From Tanytarsus gracilentus (taxonomy: Eukaryota; Arthropoda; Insecta; Diptera; Chironomidae): a stretch of 64,000 nt of DNA. Made by a program: the position numbers and the translations under genes. The notes below the pieces were generated by a model that was not told where the DNA came from, did no database searches, and saw only the letters and a program-made list of their open reading frames with translations. Where the stretch lies: NCBI GenBank assembly GCA_038502055.1, contig JAXRKN010000035.1:748501-812500 (forward strand), written 5' to 3'. Of this stretch, positions 20,936-34,100 are shown one piece after another; position 1 is the first letter of the stretch; every line of letters starts with the position of its first letter.

Positions 20936-23900
20936 AAATATTCTTATGATAAATTTTTTAGTGTTTTTGATAAATTTTCAGACCTCGAAAATTTCACGAA
21001 ATTTCCGCTTTTTAAATTCAATTCATTTCTCACTCCAACTTCAACTCAAATTTACGACCACTCGACTTCACTCCGAGCAAATTTCTCACTCTCCACACAA
21101 ACAACAAAAAAAATCGCATTTCACTCTTAAAGATCTTCTGCCGATTTCTCATCTCTAAATTTGAATTTATTGCAATTCGTGAAACAAACAGCTTCGCATC
21201 CCCATGTGAAGGATAATTTTCATTAAAAAGCATTCGCATAAAAAAAATATTTGATATTTTTCTCCCTTAATTTGCAGCCGCCCACTCGAGAGAGCTGAAA
21301 AATTGTTGTTTATGAAAAATAATAGCGAGCGCTGAGGGAAGAGAAAGAAAAATATATTTCCAGCGTTTGGGTGTGGAAGCGAAAATATTAAAAATATTTA
21401 TCAGCGATATCATTTATTATCGATTGCATGGATGATTTAAAAAGGAGCGCACGAGAAATTGGAGAATAAACAGACTTTGAAAGTGATTAATTGAGCGTTA
21501 GATGGAGCGTAATCGAGGAATTTTGACTATTTTTTAAGAAGTTGAGGAGGAAATTAGAGAAGAATTGATTAGATGGGTGATAAATAAATTTAAAATGATG
21601 CTTTGATGGAGTTTAAGAAATTTTGAAGATAATTTTTTTGTTTTTAAAGAAAAAATATTAAATTTTAGATTTAAAAATTTAAAATTAATTTTTTAATGTT
21701 CAAAACTTAAAATTATTTTTATTAATCTTAAAAATTCTGGAGTAAAAATATTTTTAGTGGCTTAAAAAATAAAAATTAATTTTTTTCATTGGTAAAGAAT
21801 TCGATAACAAATTTTTTTACAATTTTCTTAAAAAATTTATGAGAAAATGACTTCTAAATTCAAAAATTTCCAACTGTCAAAATTAAAAATTAATTTTTTC
21901 ATTAACCAAAAATTTAGACGCAAATTTAAATTAATCGATTAAAAATTCAAAAGCAATTTTTTAAATTTTTTCATAATTTTCTTTAAAATAAATTCAAACA
22001 AAATTTCCATCACGAGCTAAAAAAATAAATTCAAACTCAATTAATCCACCAAACCCCTAAAAACAACCAAAACAACTCATAAACAATAACAAATCGCTCT
22101 TAAAAAGTCATGCAAGGGTCATCTCGTCATATTCATTTCACCCCAACTCAATTTCTTGTTTGTGCAATAAATTTTTCGACTAAAATAGCCAAGGGTCAGT
22201 TTCAAGCTTTCCCTCCTATTATGCTCGTGACACATTATTAACCCACTCTGCGTGTGTGGCAGTGTTGATACAGCAAAGGAGAGGTTAATTGATGTTTACA
22301 ACAATAGAATGGACAATAGACTCGGGTGCAATGAATAATTGAATGCGATAATGCCGGACGGTCAATCTAGAGAACATTTTAATTTGCACGAAATTACCAC
22401 GATAATGAAAAATAATAAAGGGATGATTTAAATGGTCAGAAAGGGAGTGTTGACATTTTAAATTGAGGCGATGAGTTAGAAAAATAATTTTTAATAAGAA
22501 AATTTATAAAATTTTGAAAATCTAAATTTTTGAAAAAATCTAAAAATTATTTGAAAATTTTCAACCTATTTTAGATTCCTCAACCACCAAATCTTCCTCC
22601 CACTCCACACGTCAATTATCACATGATTACGACAATCGTGATAAGAAGTCGTTTTAAAGTATTTTTCACCCTCAACCGCCTTTAAAAATATTTTCCACAT
22701 TTATGCATGCTAAAAATTCGTTGAAGAGGATTTTCCTGTTTTTTTCACCTTCCTCATAAGCCTCATAGATTTTTATATATTTCTTTCACATCGCACATAT
22801 ATTTGCTCATTATATCAAGGAAATCAGACTCATGCATGTTTTTTTTCCACTCGGCGGCTGGATGAGAAAAGAGCGAAAATTGAATTGAGGAAAAAAGAGA
22901 AAAAATATTAAATTTCCATACAGAAAAAAAATGTTGAATATATGGAGAAAATTGAATCGAATGAGCGTGAAAAATTTTTGAAGGTGGGATGAGAGGAAAT
23001 CGAGGGGTGGACACTAAAAAAATCAGCATAAAAAAAGTTATAGCAGTTTTTAAATTTAAAGCAGTCTTAAAAATTTAAAGCAGTCTTAAAAATTATAATT
23101 AATATTTTTTGTAATTTTTTTTAAACTCCAATTTTACATTTTAAAACCCTAAAATTTTATTTTAACACCAAAGCTTCCACCCCTTGAATCCCTTCAGCAA
23201 ATATAAGAAAAAAGTGATCTAAATATTCATATGATATGCCAAACATCGAGCAGCAACCGAGAAAAATCTGCGAATGTAATTTAATAATTTTTTCTCTCTC
23301 ACCCACTTTCACATATTGTGTTTTTGTGCGTCTGCCGGATTTTCTTGTTCTTTATTTACATTTTCCCCATTTATCTCGTAAGAGTAGGAAATCATGTATG
23401 GAAAGTGACGATAAATTAAATTTCCACTCGCTAGAAGAAATCTTTAAGAGTCTGACTTTAAAAAATTTCATCAGACGTAAAATTTCTTCATTTAATTCCC
23501 TTTTTGTTCACTGAATGCCCAGCGAAAGAACATAAGACGCAGTTGAGCGAATTGTTTAATTTTTTTTCTGATGAAAAAGGTAATTTGAATATGAGCGACA
23601 TGAAGAGAAAAAAGTTTGAATTAATAATGCTCGAGAGGAGGAAAAAACCACATAAAGTCCTGCAAATTTGCTCATGCACGAGATTTATTTTTACTTTTGT
23701 GTGCACGGTGTTGTGGAGCATGAGTCCAATTAGCGTATTGCGAGGGGTAATTAGTTGGTGAAATTATTATTATTTAAATAATTCAAAAATAATAATTTTT
23801 AAAAATTTAGTTTCTAAACCTTGATTAGTTTTTATTTTTTAATAATTCGTTTAAAATATTCCTTGATAAATTTTTAGTTTCCACTCCTTGAATTCAAAAC

Positions 23901-25500
23901 AATCAAACAAGAATTTTAATTTTAAATTTAAATAATTTTAGTTTTCACCCCTTGATTTTTTTTTATATTTTTTAATGATTTATTTTTATTGTTCACTTAA
24001 ATAAAAAAAATTAAAAATATTATAAAAAAATAATTCTAGTTTCCACTCCTTGACCGCTCTTTAATAAATTAAAAACTCAACCATAAATTTTCTTCATGAA
24101 AACTTTTTCCTTTTAAAATCTATGTGAGAAGTTTATCTCAGATTTCTCTCGCTGCATGTGCTCATAAATATCTCATTTGTTGACGTCATTAGGCTTATGC
24201 GAAAAGTGAAAAGTTTTTTTTTCATATCTTTAAACAATTTTTTAAGCTACTTTTGCCGTCATGTGTTACGTGATAAATGATTGTTTTTTAGGGAAGTTGC
24301 GTGTGAGAACTTAATCGGGATTTGTTGTGTTGTGAGGAGGATTTGAATCGTGTCTGGATGGATTTAAAGTTGATGATGAGATGTGAGAATAAATTTTGAG
24401 ATGAAGAAGAATATTTGTGGGGATTTTCGTGATTAAATTTGTGTTATGAAAATTCTATGTTTTTAAAAAATTGTGATTCAAAAATTGGAATTCGGTTAAA
24501 CTTGTTTGTAACTCAAACACAGTTAGCCGATTTTTGTAAATCTTATTAAGGTAAAGTCACTTCCAACTTTTTTCTCTCCCCCAACTCTCAAAAATTTTCC
24601 CACTTTTTCTCTTTTCTTTCCAACCTTGATTTGATTATCGTAATATAAGGAAATTTCTCACTCTCACTCACATTACACACATCACTCCTTCTCCCGCCAC
24701 CCACCACACGAACATAACGCACGAAGTCTGCCTTAAAATAACTCAACGAGTAGAAAAACCCATAAGAAAGTGAAATGAGCTCTCAAGAACACACGCAACA
24801 TCGTTTGCTAATCTACTCATTGACATATGGAAATGAGTGTAAGGAAATTTCGCACATGAATGTATTACAAGCGCGCACCCCTCCCCGCACAAGCATGTTG
24901 AAGTGATACGTGATAACGACTTTGAGTGTGAGAAATGAATGAAGTCATTTTTTAGCTTAAAATATTAGCGGAGAACATGTGAAAAATGTCTTAATGCATC
25001 GCTGATAAATCTCGGCAGCGATGAAATGATTTTTTAATGTTTTTAATGGCTCAAAATTACCCGCAGAAAAAGAGAGCGAGAGATTTGATTTAAGCGAAGA
25101 TATAAAGAGAGGTTGGGCAACTCTCGACTCGACTTCTGCAAACATATTAAAATGCTTATGAGACTACTTTGGAGCTCTTTGAATATTTTTTCTTCTTTTG
25201 AGTTTTTTTACGGCAAACATTTTAAAGACTCGAAGAATGACTTTAAGAGTTTTTGCAAATAGATTTATGGAATGAAGAATTTGTTAAGGATTTTTATCGA
25301 AAATATGAAAAATCAATATAAAAAATTAATCAACAGAAAAAAAATCTAGGAAGTTTGACACGAATTTTTTTCACGTGTAAAATTCGTGATGTTGCTAAAT
25401 TCGAAACTATTTAAATTTTCAACTAGATTGAGAAAATTTTTGTTTTGAAAAAAATTAAGTTTCTTATAGATTTTTTTCTCAATCAAGCTTGTGGATTTCT
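20936..25500. other. Gene-free stretch
   Basis: No coding exon recognised. Notable are several copies of TAGTTTCCACTCCTTGA or close variants (23,876, 23,938, 24,036) at the right-hand ends of AT islands, and a purine-rich/pyrimidine-rich bracket at 22,975-23,195. The same description applies to 18,991-20,799. Confidence 0.35.
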
Positions 25501-25651
25501 TCTTTCAATATATTTTCAATCACTCTCTTATCAGTCAAGTAAACCGCTCACTTATAATTACTTTGACATTTCAAAGTCAAACATTGAATTGCAACTGAAC
25601 CAAATTTAATTGTTGTCGGTTTTGTGAATCTGTATTTAGAAAAGTTTCAAT

Positions 25652-25936
25652 ATGAGTTCGAGTGTCCAAGGTGGCTTACATATTCATGGATTCGAAATAA
25701 CCAAACACATTTTTTCAATTATCGAAAATAAATTTCGTCCAAAAAATTTGGAAGAAAATCTTTTAAATTTTTCACAAATTATTATTATCTTTTTTGTTCT
25801 GTTGCTTGGACATTCAGCGGCGCTTTTTGTATTCTTATTGGAAATTTTTAATTACGATTTTATTAAAAATTTATCTAAGGAATATTTTTCCAGAAAAATT
25901 AAAGAAAGTTTTTGGAAAAAAGGAAAAAATTTATAA
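25652..25936 (+). pseudogene. Truncated ionotropic-receptor C-terminal fragment
   Basis: A 94-codon frame with its own ATG corresponds only to the end of the ligand-binding region plus the last membrane segment of an ionotropic receptor. Residues SVQGGLHIHGFEITKHIFSI are shared exactly with the intact receptor at 27150-29221. The rest (NFSQIIIIFFVLLLGHSAAL, then a basic tail) is only loosely similar. The amino-terminal domain, first membrane segment and pore are absent, and an in-frame TAG lies just before the ATG. A TCAGTC initiator at 25531 with a TATA-like sequence 24 bp upstream may sit before it. It could therefore be a dead fragment or a transcribed one-pass membrane peptide; a broken duplicate is the simpler reading. 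Confidence 0.7.
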
Positions 25937-25939
25937 AAA

Positions 25940-27149
25940 TGTTTAAAAATTGCAATTTGTAAAAATCAAAAATTTATTTTGAATTTATTAAAAATCAATA
26001 ATTGTGAATTAAAATTTTTATTATTTTAAAAATCAATAAATTTTATTTTTTCTCTCCAAATTTAATTTTTTTCTCGACATCAAAAACCGCGACATGATTT
26101 ACCCAAAATAAAAAAAGTTCACTTTATTACTTCCTAATTATTCCATACGACATCGTGCATGTATAAAATTTTCCTTTTCTGCTCATGTAATCATGTCGTG
26201 AAATGAATATGAAATTTTTGTGTGTGGTTGATGTGAAAACGGAAACGTAAGAATCTAGTTAAGGATCGAGGTTGACCTGGAGGTATTAAAAACCTTTTCC
26301 ATTATGAATTAAAGAATAAAGAATGCGTATGTATAACACATTAGGAGAAGGAAAAATTACACGTAACGCATAATTTTGGGCGAGGGATGGAAACTTTTTT
26401 GTTAATAAATTTTGTGATTTAGAAAATTTTAAAAAAATTACAAAATTTTTATGAATTTAGATTTAAAGTTTACTAAAATTTTATGAATTTACAAAATTTC
26501 AGAAATTTACAAAAATTACCAAAATTTTACAAATAAATTTTAAAAAACTACAAAAATTTTAAATTAAATTTTTCCAACGAAATTAATTAAACGTCTTGAA
26601 TTTTCCATCCCTCGCACATTTCTTCATTCTCATGACATTAAAAGTCCTTCACTCCTCAAAGCCGTCCTTATCAACATATGTAAATCGCGCGCGATTCCGG
26701 AATCATGTTATGTGGCACCGCCGACAATGTGGAATAAATCTAGAAAGTGTATTTTTGGGTCTCCTTATGGCCATTCATTATCGTCCTCCGACTTAATCGA
26801 AATTTTGTGTGTGGCACGCACATGCGAGAGGAAATTTTGAATAAATCAATTTGATTGCGGCGAGCACAGGTTGAGGTCATATTGTGTATGTGGGAGCTCA
26901 TTTGCAATCGCTGCGTGTGAGGGACATTTTATGAGACTGAAAATGAAAGTGTGAGTGGAAATTTATGGAGCGGGTTGTTAATTACTGGATTGAGGGTGGC
27001 TGAATTGTTTTCACTTAGCTCAAGTGATTTTTTTTATTTGTTGTTGATTAATGTGAAAATTTTTGTTCTAATTTAGAAGCGATGAAAAGATGAATGTGTA
27101 ACTCTAACGTCGCTACTTCTTAGCAAAAAGTTAATCAATCAAATTTTTT
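25940..27149. other. Intergenic gap with a perfect inverted pair
   Basis: No gene. GCGAGGGATGGAAA at 26380-26393 recurs as its exact reverse complement at 26602-26615, bracketing about 210 bp of A/T-only DNA. Confidence 0.5.
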
Positions 27150-29221
27150 TTAAATTTTATTGACTTTTGCTTTAATTTTATTCTTTCTCACAATTATTTC
27201 TTTTCTAAAAACATTTTTTAAAAATTTTCTTAATAAAATTCTGAAATTTAGTTGGCTCAAGAAGTCTTTATGAAAAATTTCAATCAACAAAGCAAAAATT
27301 GCCACCGAGTGTCCAATCAACATCACAAAAAACACGAAAAATATTTGCGAAAAATCCAAAAATTCGTCTTGTTCAATTTCCTCATTGTAAAGTTTATTTT
27401 CAATAATTGAAAAAATGTGTTTGGTTATTTCGAATCCATGAATATGTAAACCACCTTGGACACTCCAATCCATCAAGTACTGAATTTTATCCAAATATGG
27501 ATTCGCATAACCCATAAATATAAAACCAGGTGTAGAATAAACAGGTTCTTTTACCATGTAACGACCAAAAAGTAAATAATTTTGAAATTCAATAAACTCA
27601 CAGTTTTTTACAAAAATAAAGTCAGGACTATTTTCGCTAATATTTTTAAAATTTTTTTGATAGTTAAAAATACGATTTTCAGAAACTGCCTTTTTAAGAT
27701 GCTTGTTGTTCGTGTAAATTGGTTCAACAAAGCTGGGCATTTTTACAATTTTGTCACTTTTAAAAACATCATTTACAGTTTTTAATTTTTTTTCTTCGAG
27801 TGGATTCATCATAAATGACGTCACGATGCTCTGATAACCGTTGCCGAAGATGAAAAGTGTAAAAATTAGAATTTGAAGAAGAATTTTGAGAAAGAGATGT
27901 TGACTAAAAAATTTAAACGTTAAAATTTAAATTAAAAAAAAATATTTTTTACTCACTTTTTTATATTCACCGATTGTCCAACAAAAAATCCAAAAATTCC
28001 AAACAAAAAATCCCAGTGTGAGTAACTTTCGTAGACTCTTCCAAAAAGCCACCAAACAACTGAACAAATTCCAACAGAAATTCCAAGATAAATCCAGCAC
28101 AAATTGTCAAATGGACGAAACAAAATTTGCTCGTAAATTGGAATTGCTGGCGGTTGTGAAACAACGTAACAGAATTCATTTTGATAGTAAGCAAAAAAAT
28201 TTGGCTCATATTTGGAATATTCTGAAGCCTTTTCAATCAAATTAAAATCAACTTTTTTAGCTTGCAGTAAAACTATGAGTTCTTCATTAAAACTTTTAAT
28301 TTTTTCTTCAAGAATTTTTGATTTTGCAATTTCAACCAAATTAATGGTTGCGTTCATGAATTCTTCAATAATAAATATCATGAAAGTAAATCGTCCAGTG
28401 TAAACAATTTCCGATTTACAACAACTAAATACACCAACAAAACTTTCTTTTGAATAAACTGTGTTGATGTAATGTCCATTGAGGTCTTTGAGTTTGTCGG
28501 GATATAAAAAATCAATTATTGATTTTGAATTTTGTAAGATTTGAATTTCATTTGCTGGAACTTGATTTCTTCCTGGATGTTTAAAATTTTGAAGTTCTTT
28601 CAAATTCACTTCCACATCGCCTTTGAACTTGTTCGGAATTATCAATTGAATTTCTTCATTTTTCTCATAAGCCAAAACTAAATTGAAAATATTTGAATCT
28701 TTTACAAAAGTGTCAATCAACTTTTTATGACTTTCAGAATCATTTTTAGAAGTCAACAGCAAAAACTTTGAAGTGTGTTTTATTACAGGTTGAAAAGCGT
28801 CAAATATAAAATTCCAAAGAGTTTCCTGGAAATTTTTGAAGTGTTTTTAAAAATTTATGGATTTATTTTTTCATACCTGATCAACAAAATCAGTCAAAAT
28901 TAAAATCATCGTTGATTTTGGAAGTAAAATTGATTTTAATGTATTTAAACTGTTAATTAAATTAAAATTTAAATCAAGATTTAAAGTAATTTGAGGAATT
29001 TTCGGCAAACATTTTAAAATATTTTTATCAAAAGCTAAATCAAAATTATTTTCTCCAACTATCATCGCAACATTTCGGATGTCTGGATTGGTTTGAACTT
29101 CACTCTCGACGATTTCACATGCAAATTTTATCAGTTGCGAATTTTCAATATTTTGTGACGCAACTTTTGTTTGAATCTGGATCAAAAAACAAAGATTTAG
29201 GAGAAAAAACTTGAAAAACAT
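27150..29221 (-). CDS. Divergent ionotropic receptor (iGluR-related chemoreceptor)
   Basis: Three exons, 29221-28877, 28825-27957 and 27903-27150 (donors GTATGA and GTGAGT; acceptors TCCAG and TTTTAG), give 655 residues. A signal peptide (FFKFFLLNLCFLIQIQTKVA) opens the extracellular half. Next comes the first membrane segment, LCWIYLGISVGICSVVWWLF, then a pore-loop region (WDFLFGIFGFFVGQS), a second membrane segment in FLKILLQILIFTLFIF with the NGYQSIVTSF end, an S2 lobe, and the last segment in FSQIFFVFFVMLIGHSVAIF. This order is that of the insect ionotropic receptor family: ligand-gated cation channels of chemosensory neurons. The pore lacks the SYTANLAAF-type signature of glutamate receptors, as expected of divergent tuning receptors. 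Its ligand cannot be inferred. Confidence 0.85.
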
Positions 29222-30411
29222 ATTTTTATTTGACTTTTTGCTACCACGTCAATTTTCACAGTAAGTCTTGAAAAGTTTCTCGAGGAAAATAAAATACTTA
29301 ATTTTTTGAGGTAATAAATCAGATTCAAAGTCAATATAGTTGTCATCAAAGTAATGAATTTTTTTAGAAAACATTCTCTAATTAATTCAGTTATGAACAA
29401 AATATTAATAGTTTTTAGTTAAGTGAAAAAAAATATGAACATGAGAGTTGAAATGAATATTAGATTTAATAAGGTAAATTTTAATTTTTAATCCAACCAA
29501 AAAATAAATAAATTCAAGTCACTTTAAATGAATGAAAAATCCACCGCTAAAACTGCATGAATGCACAAGCTACAAGTGGCATGTGCATAAATCATGAGAA
29601 GAGCACTTGAACATTCATCTGTAAAAATGTAAATAAAAGTTGTGTGCAAAAAAAATGTTGCGAAAAAATTTCTCAACGATGCTTGAGAGTTAAAAAAATT
29701 ACAGAAAAATTGGGGAGAAAATTTTTGACTTTTTAAAGTGGGGAAAAAATTAATAGAAATACAAAATTATCTGAAATATTTGAATTAATAATTTAAATTC
29801 ATAATTTTGAACTTTAAAAATTTTGTTGAAGAATTTTTATAAAATTTTCAATATTTTTTTTAATTTTCCACCTAAATTTTTTTTAAATTCTCAACATTTT
29901 TTAATATTTTTGAAAATTCATAATTTTTCACTTAAAATTTTTTTTAATACTTTTTAAAATTGATTTTAATTTCGCTCATAACTTTCCAACCCTCAAACCA
30001 TCTTGAGACATTCTCATCGTCTCAGTGCCAAGAAGTACTTCAGAATTTATTGAAGCAATTCGATAAAAAAAACATTCGTTAAAATAAAAACTCAACAATG
30101 CATAAATAAAGTTGTTTCTTACCTCAGCTATTGAGTCATTAGAATGCATGCAACATAATGCAACCCTTAACCATCCATTCAAGCATGAATAGAGAGAAAA
30201 GTGACAGAACTTTAAGTTTTATCTAGTCAACCAACTCATAAAAACATGTTTTATGCGAAAATGTTTATCAGTGCGTGATAAACTTCGCTTTTATATTTTT
30301 TTATTACGATCTAGATCAATAGATGAAGTACACATGTTTCGAGCGCATAAAATAAATTGGCTTATGGCTGAAAGAATTTAGAGGAGAAGCATGGCATAAT
30401 TTATGGGAGAA
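29222..30411. other. Intergenic gap
   Basis: AT-rich DNA upstream of the receptor. It holds its unresolved promoter and no other supported feature; short minus-strand frames here have no domain or splice support. Confidence 0.35.
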
Positions 30412-30419
30412 GAGAAATG

Positions 30420-31185
30420 TAGAGTTTCTCACGGGTAACCCGGGTACGGGTATACCCGGGTATGCCCGTCAATTTTACTACCCGGGTATACCCGGAAAAT
30501 TGCTCTACCCGTACCCGGGTAAAAATTAAAAAATCCGAAAAAAAATTTATTTAATTTTTTTAAAAAAATCTTCCTCCATAACTGCTTTTTTATAAGTTTT
30601 GTGTAAACAAATACCTGAAAATGTTTTGTTTACAATGAATTTTATCACTTATCAAAACTACATGACTTAAGAAGGTAGTTTACCTATATAAATTTAGATT
30701 CGTTTGTGAAATTTTTTAATTCAAAAAAGTATTTTGAAACATCAAGTGCAAGTGCAACAAAAAGTAGCCATGAGATGACATGAGAAGACTCAAACAAAGA
30801 TCTCCAATTTTGGACCGATTGTTTAAAGCTTTACTAACGATTCAGGCAACATCAGTTACTTCATAGAGGGCATTTTTAGAGGCTGGAGATATTGTAACAA
30901 AGGCTAGAACTCGAATGTCAGACCTTCACGGTGTAATGTTCCTTAAGAACTATTTCCGTTAAACTTTTCATATTTCTTTTCATAATAGATATTCATTTTC
31001 TGTTTAAAAAACTTTTATTTCTGTTACTAAAAATGCTCTATGTAAAGATTAGCAGAAAATTTGAGTAAAAATAGGTATATTTTTTTAAAAAATTTCTTAC
31101 CCGGGATGCCCGGGCTACCCGGGTAGTAAATTTTTTTTACCCGGGTAGGACAAAATCTCATTACCCGGGCATTTGAGAAACTCTA
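30420..31185. mobile_element. Decayed hAT transposon with CCCGGGTA-rich ends
   Basis: Terminal inverted repeats TAGAGTTTCTCA (12 bp, perfect) are flanked by an exact 8-bp target duplication, GAGAAATG, at 30412-30419 and 31186-31193. Both subterminal regions (30,430-30,525 and 31,100-31,170) are crowded with the palindromic motif TACCCGGGTA or variants. Clustered subterminal motifs are known transposase-binding sites in hAT elements. The interior retains a fragment of transposase coding sequence. Total length is 766 bp. Confidence 0.92.
30804..30962 (+). pseudogene. hAT transposase C-terminal fossil
   Basis: One reading frame encodes PILDRLFKALLTIQATSV, then TS, a TAG stop at 30864-30866, then RAFLEAGDIVTKARTRMSDL and a tail with FLKNYF. 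This is the conserved hAT C-terminal dimerisation region (the S-ER-FS--G----K-R--L pattern). The stop sits where the conserved Glu normally follows Ser. No upstream catalytic region remains. The copy is inactive and matches the orientation and type of the enclosing element. Confidence 0.85.
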
Positions 31186-31193
31186 GAGAAATG

Positions 31194-34100
31194 ACAAAAT
31201 GTTTATTTTTTTTTGGATAGTTGCGAGGGTTGGAAAATTTTGATTGATTTTAAAAAAATTAAATTTTTTTTAATTTTTATGAATTTTTTTTGAATAAAAG
31301 AAAAATTTGGAATTTTTTAATTTTTGTCGATTTTTAAATAAAATTAAAATTTGTAATTTTTTCTAATTTTTAGAGCATTTTTGTTGACGTTTGTTGACAT
31401 ATTAACAATTTTATTGATTTTTGTCGACATTTTTTTAAATTCTCAGATTTAAATAATTTTTAAATTCTTTAATCAAAAAATGTCCACCCCTTTCTTCCGC
31501 TCTGTCACTCATCATTCAATTCATATCCACCAAAAAATTCCTTTTTACTGCTCACGAAAAAGACAAAAAAAACCTTCAAACATATTAAAGTCGATTATTT
31601 GATTTTATTATTAGATAAGACTCTCATACTCGCTTGATATGTTTATATCATGTCATTTCTCCACGACGCTCCGCGAAAGGAACGAATGGAATGCAATAAA
31701 ATGGAAATTTCCTTCGCTGCCACGCGAAAAAAAAGCAAACTTTAATTCCTTGTGACTTATGCTCGACGTATTTTTAATACGAATATGAATATTGTCATGT
31801 AATGCTTTCGTGTGCTTCACCTCACATTCCTTGTTGGTGAATGTAATAAATTGTCCTCGTGACTTTTTATTGCTATCGAAATTTATTTTGTTGTTGTGCC
31901 CCTTTTTAACTCTTCACTCTTTCATAAGTCTAATTAGAATTGAATTAATGATGAAAAATTGGGGGTTGAATTGTAATTATGATAAAAAGAAATCGAAATT
32001 CGATAAAATTATTTCGATAGATTCTTTTAAGAGTTCTTACGAGTGACCGATTTTAGACATTTTTTGGCTGTTTTGGGCTTTTTTGTGAAAAGTTTTTAAT
32101 TTTGATTTTATTCAAAATATTTCTAAAGAATATTTGAGGAGAAAATTTTATCTAAATTATTTTTGATGAGATTAAACTTAATAAAATAATGTCAATTACA
32201 TAAAATTTGAACCTCTTGAAATTTAAATTTTAAATGACCGTTAAAAAATAATAAAAGTAAATTTAGAAAACTTAAATATTTTTTAAAGTTTTTCTTTAAT
32301 TTAATAAAAAATTTAAATATTTTTTGTTCAAATAAATTTTTTTAACTCCATTTAATTCATTTCCACCCTCATCCCCTCTTTTAATTACTCTGATTGACAC
32401 TCAACTCATTTCCCCAACAATTTTCCGTCTCAATCTTTAAAATTCAATTCTCAGCTGAGAATTCTAGTGCGAGACATAAAAATCGATAAATTTCTGTTTC
32501 CGCAATTTCATTTATATCCCATTTGCACTTTCTTTAAAGAGAGCGAAATAGAACACGAAGTCTGTTCTTCTTATTCGACTCATTTGCATTGCCTTAGTGA
32601 AGAATTTGTTTAGTGAAATTTTTTGTTGGGGAAATTTTTGAGTGAAGTTGATGGATCGAGAGGAGAAAATTGAGAGGAATTTTAGAGTGGGGAGAAAGTG
32701 GTGGAATATGCGCAAAAATGTTTGACTAATTTTAACTAAAATGAGATAAAATTAAAAACATAAATTTCTGTGAATTTTCTATGAAAATTTCCTAAAAATT
32801 TTAAATTTCCCCTTTTTGCTTCTAAGTTTTTCTTTTAAGTTTTTCTCTCTCTTTCTTTTTATCTCTCCATCTCTCTCCCTCCAACATTTTCATCTTCTTC
32901 TTCTTCCCTTCTTTGCTGACCGAAGAGCATCGCAAGACTTCTGAGTGGAAAATTATCTAATTTTCTTTTGTTAGTTTTCCCTTTAATGGCTTTCGGGTGG
33001 ATTGAGAAAAATGAAAAAAAAAAGTGGACAGCAGAAAACTTTTCTCGCCGTGTTCAGTTCTTTGTGAGCTTTCGCGATGATTAAAAGTGAAAAATAATTT
33101 TTTAAAATAAAAAATTTTCGCGTGCGGTTTCGTCGAAGTCTGAAAGTGAAATCCGAAAAAGCGTCGTGTCTCATATCGAACACACATTTCACATTCATAG
33201 GGTTAACATACACACAGAGACGTGCATACACATTCACAACACACATGAGAAGCACATACACAGCTGTAAAGCACTTTTCCACACCCTCATCGTCGACTTT
33301 TTTTTCTTTGCGAGAGAGAAAAAGTTTTTCCATTCTCCCCCTTTTTTTCCATACGAAATAAACTCGCAGCTCGAGAAAATAATTTTTTTGATGGATTGAA
33401 GCGAAAAAAAATCGCCCGGAAATTTGCTCGCTGGATTTCTGAAAATAATTGAAATCTTGAGATGTTTTTTATGTGTACATAAGAAGATTGAAAGCTGAGA
33501 GCTTTTCTTGCATCACACCCTGGATTTTATTTTACATCTTTTAATGCTCCAATCTGTGAGGAGGAAAAATTGAAGTGTTTTCATGTTTTATTTTATTTTT
33601 TTGAGAGACGCGGGATGAAGGATTATGTAAGAGATGAATAGCGATGGTTAAAGTGAAAGTTCGAAGAGATTTAAGTAAAAGTTCTGAGAAATCTACAAAA
33701 ATGTTTAAAATATTTTAGAAATTTGAAAAAATATGAAATAAAATAAATAAATTTTTTAAGACTGAAAAAAAAATTAAAAAATCTTAAAAAAATATTTTAA
33801 GGCTGAAATAAATTTAAACAAGTTAAAAAAATATTTTAAGGCTGAAAAAAGTTTAAAATCATTATTTATTTAAATTATTTTAAAGTTCATAAATCATCTG
33901 CAAAAAAATCTTAAAAATCGTTCAAAAATTGCAACAAGCTGAAAAAAAATTTAACACTCAAAACACAAAAGTTATTTTCCAAATTTTTCTCTTTATTTAA
34001 TTAAAACAACAACAATTAAAATTTTCCCTTTTCCGAAAATATTTTTGATAATTTTTCATGGTCATTAATAATCCTCACTCTTAGTCGAGTCTTCAACCCT

